From positions 1 through 33,868 of the forward strand of contig CBFHXE010000020.1 of the NCBI GenBank assembly GCA_965659715.1: DNA of 33,868 bases, given 5' to 3'. Origin of the DNA: CABZJG01 sp965659715 (lineage in GTDB: Bacteria; Pseudomonadota; Alphaproteobacteria; Rhodobacterales; Rhodobacteraceae). Position numbers and translations under genes: made by a program. Positions 17,770 through 24,753 of the stretch are shown piece by piece (position 1 is the first letter of the stretch; every line of letters begins with the position of its first letter). The notes beneath the pieces are model-generated. The model saw only the letters and a list, made by a program, of their open reading frames with translations. It did no database searches and had not been told where the DNA came from.

Positions 17770-18090
17770 ATGGATAACATTATGAAACCTGAGTTGGAAA
17801 AATACACTTTACAAGAACTAACATCCTTAAAAAAAGATGTCGAAGCTGCCATAAATTCGTTTAATGCGCGCGCTTTGGCACATGCCCGTCAAGAATTATA
17901 AAAAACAGCCAAATCAATGAGTTACAAACTTGATGAAATCATCGAAATGCGCAAGCCACGTGCTAAAGTTGCTCCAAAATATCGTAATTCAGACGAACCT
18001 GAGCAAACTTGGACAGGTCGGGGCCGTACACCCAAGTGGGTTGAATACACCCTTGAGAATGGAAAAACACTAGAGGATCTTAAAATCTAA
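17770..18090 (+). pseudogene. H-NS/HvrA-family gene interrupted by an in-frame stop
   Basis: Read from ATG 17770 (or ATG 17782), the frame encodes 43 residues of an H-NS/HvrA N-terminus (KYTLQELTSLKKDVEAAINS). It then hits TAA at 17899-17901 and continues in the same frame for 62 residues to TAA 18088-18090. The second part holds the full DNA-binding signature YRNSDEPEQTWTGRGRTPKW and the family ending LENGKTLEDLKI. No frameshift is needed, so one base substitution explains the break. ATG 17917 could start a separate 57-residue C-terminal protein, but I see no ribosome binding site before it. Read-through or sequencing error are alternatives. H-NS-like proteins silence AT-rich DNA; the stop would separate the oligomerisation helix from the DNA-binding domain. 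Confidence 0.8.
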
Positions 18091-18258
18091 TTGTTTTTGC
18101 CCCTAAAGTGCGGTTTCGGCCTTTCAGCCCCTGCAACGGGGTAACAGAGCGGGGTGGCGCAGTGTTTTAATTTGCTTCGGCCATTAAAGTGCTGTGTCAT
18201 GCTGAAATTTCAAAAACCGCATTTCTTATTAAGTTCATTTTTCGGCTTTTTCCCCCAA

Positions 18259-18290
18259 GACCACAGCGGAATATATAATGACCCGTGGTC
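18259..18290 (+). promoter_or_regulatory. Candidate promoter/operator of the sugar-acid cassette
   Basis: A perfect -10 box TATAAT is at 18274-18279. It is framed by the inverted repeat GACCAC (18259-18264) and GTGGTC (18285-18290). No good -35 box is found 16-18 bases upstream, so an activator may be needed, or the repeat may be a repressor site. It lies about 170 bases before the start codon at 18461. Confidence 0.35.
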
Positions 18291-18410
18291 AAATCACCAT
18301 TTCTATGCTTGGGTCAAAGATACTGCTGAAAGCCTCTACTGAAACGACAAAATCAAAACGGATATTTTTTGATAAGCTCGTTAAAGAAAGAAGTTTGGCT
18401 ATGCTGCGCC

Positions 18411-18454
18411 GGACCTCGGCTAAACCAAGAGGGGACCTCGGCTGAACCAAGAGG
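18411..18454 (+). repeat. Tandem 22-bp direct repeat carrying the ribosome binding site
   Basis: Two head-to-tail copies (18411-18432 and 18433-18454) begin GGACCTCGGCT and end AACCAAGAGG, with a single A/G difference. The second copy ends six bases before ATG 18461 and supplies the Shine-Dalgarno AGAGGA. Each copy also contains CCTC (18414-18417, 18436-18439) able to pair with its own GAGG (18429-18432, 18451-18454), so the ribosome binding site could be masked in a small hairpin. Confidence 0.8.
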
Positions 18455-18460
18455 ATAGAG

Positions 18461-19348
18461 ATGCAAGAATCAAAGAATATTGCCTTTCTTGGAACCGGCT
18501 TGATGGGCTTTCCAATGGTGCAAAATATATTGAAAAGCGACCACAAGGTAACGGTCTGGAACCGCAGCTCTGGTAAGGCCGATCCACTTTTTGAGTTCGG
18601 AGCGAAAATTGCCGTGACCCCAACTGAGGCGATAAAAGGCGCCGAGGTTATTATCACGATGCTGTCCGATGGCGCGGCTGTGCAAGAGATATTAGAGAGT
18701 GATAAATTTAAGGCCTCTCTGGTGCGAAATTCTATTTGGATCGACATGTCGAGCACAAAACCCGCGGATGCCCGAACACAGGCTTTGATCCTCAAACCAT
18801 TTGGTGTTGAGCATCTTGATGCACCGGTCTCGGGGGGCACTGCCGGCGCCGAAAGCGCAAGCCTTGCGATCATGGTTGGGGGTCACGCCGCTGCATTTAA
18901 AACTGCAAACCCTGTCCTGTCCGCAATGGGACGGCCGGTTCATGTTGGCCCTTCCGGAGCCGGGCAATTGGCAAAACTGGCCAATCAAGCGATCGTTGGC
19001 GTGACCATTGGTGCGGTGGCCGAGGCAATGCTCATGCTGGAAGCAGGCGGCGCGGACCCTGCATCAGTGCGCGATGCTCTGCGCGGCGGGTTCGCTGATG
19101 GCACAATTTTGCAGCAACATGGCGCGCGGATGACCGATGGGAACTTTACGCCGGGCGGGCCTTCAAAATTGCAGCTCAAAGACCTGAACAATGTACTTTC
19201 TGAGGCAAAAGATCTTGGCTTAACGCTGCCGGTCACAGAACACATACGTGATCGGTTCAAGTATTTTGTTGATCAGATGCAGGGCGAAAATTTAGACCAC
19301 TCTGGTTTGTATTTAGAGCTAAAAGCACAAAATGGTTTAAACGAATGA
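18461..19348 (+). CDS. NAD(P)-dependent beta-hydroxyacid dehydrogenase (LtnD / 3-hydroxyisobutyrate dehydrogenase family)
   Basis: A 295-residue enzyme of the 6-phosphogluconate/3-hydroxyisobutyrate dehydrogenase superfamily. The Rossmann motif is FLGTGLMGFPM near residue 9. The substrate signature DAPVSGGTAGAESASLAIMVGG and the catalytic-lysine block GAGQLAKLANQAIVG are present. C-terminal LQLKDLNNVLSEAKDLG matches the helical domain. Family members include L-threonate dehydrogenase (LtnD). The next gene looks like D-erythronate dehydrogenase, so a four-carbon sugar-acid role is favoured, but 3-hydroxyisobutyrate or tartronate semialdehyde enzymes look similar. It overlaps the next gene by ATGA. 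Confidence 0.82.
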   Translation: MQESKNIAFLGTGLMGFPMVQNILKSDHKVTVWNRSSGKADPLFEFGAKIAVTPTEAIKGAEVIITMLSDGAAVQEILESDKFKASLVRNSIWIDMSSTKPADARTQALILKPFGVEHLDAPVSGGTAGAESASLAIMVGGHAAAFKTANPVLSAMGRPVHVGPSGAGQLAKLANQAIVGVTIGAVAEAMLMLEAGGADPASVRDALRGGFADGTILQQHGARMTDGNFTPGGPSKLQLKDLNNVLSEAKDLGLTLPVTEHIRDRFKYFVDQMQGENLDHSGLYLELKAQNGLNE

Positions 19349-20319
19349 CAAAGGTACTTATTTTGGGTGGCGGCGGTATGGTTGGGCAGAAGCTTGCCGG
19401 CCAGCTAAAGTCAGATGGATTATCGGGAACATCTATAGACGATATTACGGCCCTGGACCTAGGCTTTCCCAAACATGGCATTGCCGGGGTCAAAGAGGTT
19501 GTTGGTGATCTGTCAGATAAATCAAAACTGGCAAAACTCATCGCCCAGCGCCCCGATATTGTTTACCACTTGGCCGCGGTTGTCTCGGGCGAAGCAGAAC
19601 GGGACTTTGACAAAGGCTGGCAGGTCAACATGTTTCATATGTGGCAGTTGCTAGAGCTGCTTCGAAGCGAAAACATTGCCAGCGGCGGGACTTATTGCCC
19701 CAAAGTTATGTTCACCTCTTCGGTCGCCGTTTTTGGCGGACCGTTTCCAGAGTATATCGGCGATGATTTTCTCACCGCTCCGCAAACCAGCTATGGTGCG
19801 CAAAAGGCGGCTTGTGAGCTCATGCTTTCCGATTTTAGCCGCAAAGGGTTTGTCGATGGGATTTCACTGCGCTTGCCGACCATTTGTGTCCGGCCCGGCA
19901 AACCCAATCTGGCGGCTTCTTCGTTTTTTTCCGGCATAATCCGCGAGCCGTTAAATGGCCAACAGGCAATTCTACCCGTTGCGGACAGCGTGCGTCATAC
20001 GCATGCATCCCCGCGCGCTGCTGCAGGCTTTCTGCGCCATGCCGCAAGCTTGCACGGCAAAGACATCGGGGCTCGGCGCGCTTTGAATTTGCCCGGTGTG
20101 AGTTGCACGGTGGCCGAACAGATAGAAGCCCTTAGACGCGCGGCCGGGCAAGCTGCTGTTGATTTGATTGTTCCCCAAGCCGATCCAGACATTATAAAGA
20201 TTGTCGACACCTGGCCCAAGGCATTTGATCCGCAGCTTGCGCTTTCTTTGGGCTTCAGTGCAGAGCAAAGTTTTGATCAGATCATTGAAATCTACCTTGC
20301 GGATGATTTTGAACCCTAG
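19345..20319 (+). CDS. NAD-dependent epimerase/dehydratase, D-erythronate dehydrogenase-like
   Basis: A 324-residue extended short-chain dehydrogenase. The N-terminal NAD motif is LILGGGGMVGQKLA (residues 6-17), with the catalytic set Ser125/126 in FTSSVAVFGG and Tyr150-x3-Lys154 in SYGAQKAACELM. RLPTICVRPGKPN and the late half resemble DenD, which oxidises D-erythronate at C2 in catabolism of four-carbon acid sugars. It is translationally coupled to the upstream dehydrogenase. The partner kinase (OtnK) and aldolase/isomerase of the known pathway are not here; a KdgK-like kinase follows instead. The DenD assignment is by resemblance from memory. Confidence 0.75.
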   Translation: MTKVLILGGGGMVGQKLAGQLKSDGLSGTSIDDITALDLGFPKHGIAGVKEVVGDLSDKSKLAKLIAQRPDIVYHLAAVVSGEAERDFDKGWQVNMFHMWQLLELLRSENIASGGTYCPKVMFTSSVAVFGGPFPEYIGDDFLTAPQTSYGAQKAACELMLSDFSRKGFVDGISLRLPTICVRPGKPNLAASSFFSGIIREPLNGQQAILPVADSVRHTHASPRAAAGFLRHAASLHGKDIGARRALNLPGVSCTVAEQIEALRRAAGQAAVDLIVPQADPDIIKIVDTWPKAFDPQLALSLGFSAEQSFDQIIEIYLADDFEP

Positions 20320-20476
20320 GCCCCCACTGAAACTGCTGTGCCATTGATGTTTCTTACTGTTGAAGGCTCTTTTACGGTGCCTTAGTCTTTTAATTTCTTT
20401 AGTGTTGTTTTGGAGTAAACGCTTTTACCCCAAACCTAACTCTCTGATAACGCGATTTATTAAATGGAATTCGACA

Positions 20477-21349
20477 ATGAAAATAGCTGCAATCGGTGAA
20501 GCGATGATCGAAATGTCCATCACCGGGGATCAGGCCCAGTTGGGGGTGGCGGGCGATACGCTTAACACGGCGATCTATCTCAAACGTGCGGCCCCCCAGA
20601 TCGATGTTGATTATATCACCCGACTTGGCAGGGACGGGTTTTCCGAACGTATTAAAAGCTTTATTGCGGATCAGTCTTTAGGCACCAGCGCCATTGAAAC
20701 CGACGAGGATAGAGTGCCGGGGCTATATGCCATTACAACCGATCATCACGGCGAGCGATCCTTTTCCTATTGGCGGGATCAATCAGCGGCGCGGCGCTTA
20801 TTCCAGTTAGACAACTCTTATTCTTTTCAATGCCTTAATAAATATGATGCCGTGTATCTGTCGGGCATAACACTGGCCATTCTGCCGCCATCTGTGGGCG
20901 TAGCGCTGCTTGAATATCTTAACCAATCAGCACATATTTTGGCCTTTGACAGCAATTACCGGCCTGCGCTTTGGTGCGAGCATAGCACAGCAAAGCATTT
21001 GATCACAGGGTTTTGGAAACGGTCCGATTTGGCGCTTCCCTCGATTGATGATGAAATGTTGCTAATGCAAGAAAGCGCCAAGAAAGTCACTGATCGGTTT
21101 ATCAAAAGCGGTCTGTCGGGGGCGTTGAAACGCGGCGCCCAAGGGCCCGTTTCTCTTGGGGAGCCGGTGAATCAAACCTATCTGCCTGCACAAAAAGTGG
21201 TGGATACGACTGCTGCCGGTGACAGTTTTAACGGTGCGTATCTGGCGGCTAAATTTAGCGGTGCATCACAGGCTGACGCGCTGGCAAAAGGCCATCAATG
21301 CGCGCGTCATGTGGTGCAGCACCGTGGTGCAATCGCGCCTTTGATGTGA
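20477..21349 (+). CDS. PfkB-family sugar kinase, 2-dehydro-3-deoxygluconokinase-like
   Basis: From ATG 20477 the protein has 290 residues, near the usual 300 for KdgK. N-terminal IAAIGEAMIEMS and GVAGDTLNTAIYLKR match the KdgK sugar-binding region (the family has G-G-D-x-x-N-x-A). The C-terminal PfkB signature DTTAAGDSFNGAYL contains the catalytic aspartate in AGDSF. KdgK phosphorylates 2-keto-3-deoxygluconate to KDPG for the Entner-Doudoroff pathway. An earlier ATG (20360) would add 39 residues without family resemblance. It is 157 bases after the DenD-like gene, so co-transcription is plausible. Substrate could differ, given the sugar-acid dehydrogenases upstream. Confidence 0.82.
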   Translation: MKIAAIGEAMIEMSITGDQAQLGVAGDTLNTAIYLKRAAPQIDVDYITRLGRDGFSERIKSFIADQSLGTSAIETDEDRVPGLYAITTDHHGERSFSYWRDQSAARRLFQLDNSYSFQCLNKYDAVYLSGITLAILPPSVGVALLEYLNQSAHILAFDSNYRPALWCEHSTAKHLITGFWKRSDLALPSIDDEMLLMQESAKKVTDRFIKSGLSGALKRGAQGPVSLGEPVNQTYLPAQKVVDTTAAGDSFNGAYLAAKFSGASQADALAKGHQCARHVVQHRGAIAPLM

Positions 21350-21455
21350 CCCGTTTCAACCGTCAAAAACTTGCATTTTGACCATCTGTATCGCGTCGGT
21401 ATCGCGGCAGTAGCGCGGTGGTGCAGCTTTTTGGTCAGATAGACGGAAGTTTTAG

Positions 21456-21482
21456 ACCCTGCCGCTCCAGCAGGTACAGGGT
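21456..21482. terminator. Possible hairpin between kdgK-like gene and fliA
   Basis: ACCCTG (21456-21461) and CAGGGT (21477-21482) form a 6-bp stem; CCTGC and GCAGG inside offer an alternative pairing. The T-rich CTTTTTAAAT follows on the plus side about 10 bases later, and TCTAAAACTT on the minus side. It lies between convergent genes and may stop transcription in both directions, but the tract is weak. Confidence 0.3.
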
Positions 21483-21527
21483 AGGGATGCGCTTTTTAAA
21501 TAAAAGTTTCCGCTGATCGCAGAGGGG

Positions 21528-22247
21528 CTAATTATCCGTTGTCGCAAATGCACCAAGTGTAGACTTGAGGGTTTTAAAGGCTTCGGATTTGACCTGTGAT
21601 ACCCGACCCGGGGACAAGTCAAGCACTTGGGCAATTTCATAAACATTCAGCTCTTCGACATAGTAAAGTTGCAGTACCCGGCTTTGCTGAATCGGTAGCG
21701 ATTTTAGCGCCTCAACCAAATTACCACGCATGGTCTTACTGTCGATCAGTCTTTCGGGCTCAATCGTTGGCGCCGCAAATACCATGGAAAACTCATCATA
21801 AACTTGGCTAAGACTTTCCGACACATTAGCCTCGAAAAGTTTAGTCCAACTGAAGTATTCTTCCATTGAAAGCTTCAAACCTTTGGCAATTTCCTCATCT
21901 GTGGGGCTTCGCCCAAGCTCTTTTGAAAGTTCAGCCTTTTTGGATTCGATCATTTGTTTGGCCTGAACCGTCGACCGGTTTAAGTTTCCAGAGCGGCGGA
22001 TTAAATCAAGGATCGACCCCTTGATCCGAATACTGGCATAGTTTTCAAAAGAGGCCCCCTCGATCGAGGTATATTTTTGTGCGGCATCTACCAAGCCCTC
22101 AAGGCCAGATTGCAGCAAATCATCAAGTTCTACGAAACTGGCGACCTTGGCATGCATCCGAAATGCAATTCTGCGCACCAGACCTTCGTGCTTACGCACG
22201 ATGTTGCTGACATCCAGGTCTTTTTCCGTATAACTTGGGCTTTTCAA
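21528..22247 (-). CDS. fliA: Flagellar sigma factor FliA (sigma-28)
   Basis: A 239-residue sigma-70-family factor of the FliA/WhiG type. Region 2 is seen in RRIAFRMHAKVASFVELDDL through GLVDAAQKYTS and FENYASIRIKGSILDLIRR. Region 3 has AELSKELGRSPTDEEIAKGL. Region 4 has the -35-binding helix-turn-helix LNVYEIAQVLDLSPGRVSQV. It directs RNA polymerase to late flagellar and chemotaxis promoters. The gene begins inside the stop of the FlhG-like gene (ATGA overlap) and is the last of a three-gene unit that starts at a sigma-54 promoter. The anti-sigma factor FlgM is not in the window. Confidence 0.93.
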   Translation of the reverse strand: MKSPSYTEKDLDVSNIVRKHEGLVRRIAFRMHAKVASFVELDDLLQSGLEGLVDAAQKYTSIEGASFENYASIRIKGSILDLIRRSGNLNRSTVQAKQMIESKKAELSKELGRSPTDEEIAKGLKLSMEEYFSWTKLFEANVSESLSQVYDEFSMVFAAPTIEPERLIDSKTMRGNLVEALKSLPIQQSRVLQLYYVEELNVYEIAQVLDLSPGRVSQVKSEAFKTLKSTLGAFATTDN

Positions 22248-23020
22248 TTAAGCGCGCCTTCAAACATTGCTCTTGGTATGGTGTTGACCTTATCATCATA
22301 TTTTAAATCCAGCAATTCATGAGCAATGTTTTGCAGTGACATTGTCTCTAAAGTTCTGAATTTAGGATCATTTTTGAAGCTTGGGACAAACCCAACGAAG
22401 CGATAACTCAAGCCGCCGATACCATTCAGCAGATCATCAAGCCGATCATATGTTTCTGCAGCTTGATTGCCACACAAACCATTGTTGACCACAATATTGA
22501 ACCTGCGGCCTTCCATTTGATTGAGACCATCTTGGATAAATTGATAGGCCTTAGAATACCGCGATACAGTATCTTCTAGCACCACCACCAACTCGTCTAT
22601 TTTCGCTTCTTGGGCCACATCAAAGCCAGTAGATCCAAACCCGGCATCCAGCACTGTAAAATCGGCGGCATACCCATCACTGCCAGGCGCGTGGGCCGTG
22701 AGATCAAAAGCCGTTTTTATGCGCTCAGCGCTGCGGGAAATGCTTAATTCTGATCGCCGCAAATCCGCGCAAAATGCGTCTTGATTGTAAAATAATTTCT
22801 CAAGATAAAGCTCACGTTCTGATAAAGGCTTACTGCGGACAAAGGGCTCTTCATAACCAACATTCGCAGAGCAAAGCACATTGCTAAAATAGCTTTTAGA
22901 GGCAACATTAATGAGTTTAGTTGGCCCAAAATAGGTCTGCAAATGCGCTGCAAAAGACCCTGCGATCAGGTTTTTTTGCGTTTGGTTCTTATCGCTGCAG
23001 AAGGCAATGGTTTTGACCAT
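22244..23020 (-). CDS. Degenerate FlhG/MinD-like protein
   Basis: From ATG 23020, with AGGA eight bases upstream, the protein has 258 residues. The position before fliA, the Rossmann-like start MVKTIAFCSD, the FTVLDAGFGSTG segment (compare D-x-P-x-G in MinD proteins) and the C-terminal layout fit FlhG/FleN/YlxH, the MinD-type ATPase that sets flagellar number. The deviant Walker A loop is badly eroded: where KGGVGKT is expected the sequence reads KNQTQKN, with the lysines but none of the glycines. ATP binding is therefore doubtful. An ATG at 23068 is a possible longer start. Family assignment is by position and overall pattern, so moderate confidence only. Confidence 0.6.
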   Translation of the reverse strand: MVKTIAFCSDKNQTQKNLIAGSFAAHLQTYFGPTKLINVASKSYFSNVLCSANVGYEEPFVRSKPLSERELYLEKLFYNQDAFCADLRRSELSISRSAERIKTAFDLTAHAPGSDGYAADFTVLDAGFGSTGFDVAQEAKIDELVVVLEDTVSRYSKAYQFIQDGLNQMEGRRFNIVVNNGLCGNQAAETYDRLDDLLNGIGGLSYRFVGFVPSFKNDPKFRTLETMSLQNIAHELLDLKYDDKVNTIPRAMFEGALN

Positions 23021-23105
23021 CTGATTTGTCCTTTTCGGCCCGTCGGTTATTTTTGGTGATAGGTTCATTTTATTGCGCCCCAAATGAGCGCTTGTGAAAA
23101 GCACA

Positions 23106-23870
23106 CTAGCGGGTAAAACGCGCCACCATATCATTGTCGGCTTGCAGTGCTTTGGACGCAGCGGAAAAGGATTGCTGGGCGCTGATTAGCCCGATCAACT
23201 CTTCTGAAATATCAACATTTGCAACTTCTAGGTGGGCTGACAAAATGGTTCCTGTCCCGCCATTTTTGGCATCAAAAAGCCCGTAAAGACCGGCCTCGGC
23301 GTTGGACACATAATAACCATCCCCGATCTGGTTTAGCGCGCTTGGATTGTCAAAGCTGGCCAATCCGATCCGCCCAAGGTCGATCGGTGTTTTTAGACCG
23401 TAGGTTCCGCGCACATCGCCTTCCTGGCTGATATTAAACTCGGTCAGTGGGCTTCCGTTAACTTCAAAGGGTACTCTAATGGTTTGCAGTTCCTTGGTCA
23501 GAACCGGGCTGCCGTCATTGGCTGTCAAAAGACCATTGCGGTCAATTTGAAAAGATCCGTTGCGGCTATAGCGAAGCGATCCGTCACCATCAATGCTTCC
23601 CAAAATAAACATACCGTGGCCATTGACGGCCACATCCGAGGACATGCCAGTTTTTTCCAATTCAGCCGGATTATGCGAAGACCGATTGGTTTGAACCAGA
23701 GAGCCCTGACCAACAGATACTTTTGCCATGCCGCCACCGGTCAAATACACATCGCGAAATGTGGCTTCACTGCGTTTGAACGCCGTGGTGCCTGCATTGG
23801 CGATATTGTTCGATAAGACACTAATTTTATGTGACGACACATTAAGCGCTGATTTGACAGTGTTGATCAT
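23106..23870 (-). CDS. Flagellar hook/rod protein of the FlgE-FlgF-FlgG family (short FlgE-like)
   Basis: A 254-residue axial protein. The N-terminus (SALNVSSHKISVLSNNIANA then TTAFKRSEATFRDVY) is the flagellar rod motif, in a form closest to hook protein FlgE. The middle DVAVNGHGMFIL and YSRNGSFQIDRNGLL are family-wide. The C-terminal VANVDISEELIGLISAQQSF is the conserved coiled-coil tail. FlgE is normally over 400 residues, and the true flgF and flgG lie elsewhere in this window. This is either an unusually short hook protein or an extra rod/hook component. It heads a unit with the FlhG-like gene and fliA, behind a sigma-54 promoter. Confidence 0.8.
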   Translation of the reverse strand: MINTVKSALNVSSHKISVLSNNIANAGTTAFKRSEATFRDVYLTGGGMAKVSVGQGSLVQTNRSSHNPAELEKTGMSSDVAVNGHGMFILGSIDGDGSLRYSRNGSFQIDRNGLLTANDGSPVLTKELQTIRVPFEVNGSPLTEFNISQEGDVRGTYGLKTPIDLGRIGLASFDNPSALNQIGDGYYVSNAEAGLYGLFDAKNGGTGTILSAHLEVANVDISEELIGLISAQQSFSAASKALQADNDMVARFTR

Positions 23871-23901
23871 GCTAAACCTATTTATTTTCTATAAAGTAGT
23901 T

Positions 23902-23918
23902 TGCAGGTTTCGTGCCAA
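23902..23918 (-). promoter_or_regulatory. Sigma-54 promoter before the FlgE-like/FlhG-like/fliA unit
   Basis: On the minus strand TTGGCACGAAACCTGCA fits the RpoN -24/-12 consensus (TGGCAC-N5-TTGC) with one mismatch, and GG and GC are ten bases apart as required. It lies in an 89-base gap. The -12 element is about 33 bases before the ATG at 23870, so the transcript leader would be roughly 20 bases. Confidence 0.7.
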
Positions 23919-23959
23919 ATTTTTGAAAGTTGGTCATCGCGGCCATTCTAACAAAAAAT

Positions 23960-24694
23960 TTACTGCAGGCTTGGCACCAAAGGCGCAACACGAAATTCAC
24001 GGATATCTGTAAAGGCAGGTGCGCTCATGGCTTTGCCGGCGAACAATAGTGATCCTTGCGGGACAACCCAGATCAATGAGTTTTCATCACGGGCAGTGGC
24101 CTGCAGAATGCTAAATGCCCCCTGATCAGCAGAGGCAAGAAGCGGCTGGCTCAACTGGCGTAGGTCGGGCTCAGCCATATCGCGAAACTTTGCATAATAG
24201 ACTGTGTTGAACTTCGGATTTCTTGAGTGGTAATATTTAACCGTCTTTTCCCAAGATCCGGTTTCGCGATACAATTGCTCAAGATATTTGGCAGCGTAAG
24301 AGACATTTTCGAACGGCGATAGCATTGCGCTAATGGAGTTAAAATACCGGGCGTGCCACCGGATATTAAGCTGCATACAGCCTACATCAACATTTTTCTT
24401 ACCGGCGGCCATTAACTTTTGAAGCTTTTCTGATGCACCCGATTTGGATGCAAAAAAATACCCGGCGCCGCCATTGTTCAACGTCCACGGCCAACTCACC
24501 GATTGACCTTGAACCCTGCGGCCAGATTCCAAGCGGGCAATTTTCACCAATACTGATCTGGGAACAAAGGTGGATTTTGCTACTTTTGCAATGCTTTGAT
24601 CGCACAGCTGCATATCAAGGTTTTGCGCCGCTGCCGCGCCGCCGAACACCATCAGTGCACCTATCAAGTATATGGTCGCGAAAATCCGTTGCAT
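23960..24694 (-). CDS. Lytic transglycosylase (SLT domain), probably flagellar
   Basis: From ATG 24694, with AAGGGGG five bases upstream, the protein has 244 residues. The signal peptide (MQRIFATIYLIGALMVFGGA, cleaved near AAAQ) sends it to the periplasm. The SLT domain shows the catalytic glutamate in LESGR (Glu56), GCMQLNIRWH (105-114) and YAAKYLEQL. It cleaves peptidoglycan glycan strands. FlgJ here lacks its usual muramidase domain, and Rhodobacter sphaeroides is known to use a separate enzyme, SltF, with a one-domain FlgJ. This gene is the obvious candidate for that role. It follows flgL in the same direction. Confidence 0.85.
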   Translation of the reverse strand: MQRIFATIYLIGALMVFGGAAAAQNLDMQLCDQSIAKVAKSTFVPRSVLVKIARLESGRRVQGQSVSWPWTLNNGGAGYFFASKSGASEKLQKLMAAGKKNVDVGCMQLNIRWHARYFNSISAMLSPFENVSYAAKYLEQLYRETGSWEKTVKYYHSRNPKFNTVYYAKFRDMAEPDLRQLSQPLLASADQGAFSILQATARDENSLIWVVPQGSLLFAGKAMSAPAFTDIREFRVAPLVPSLQ

Positions 24695-24753
24695 AAAGGC
24701 CCCCTTAGGCCTTGAATTGCAAAAACCAGACCATGTTCGCCAATAGGGCAATT

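Larger units (their letters stand above)
18091..18460. other. Intergenic region before the sugar-acid cassette
   Basis: A 370-base stretch. It holds a small GC hairpin CCCCTGCAACGGGG (about 18129-18142), a candidate promoter with flanking inverted repeat at 18259-18290, and a tandem repeat at 18411-18454. A 62-codon open frame at 18154-18342 has no family resemblance and no ribosome binding site, and I do not count it as a gene. Confidence 0.5.

Noticed and set aside
18154..18342. 62-codon open frame before the sugar-acid cassette
   Set aside because: No ribosome binding site and no recognisable motif; it crosses the likely promoter region.
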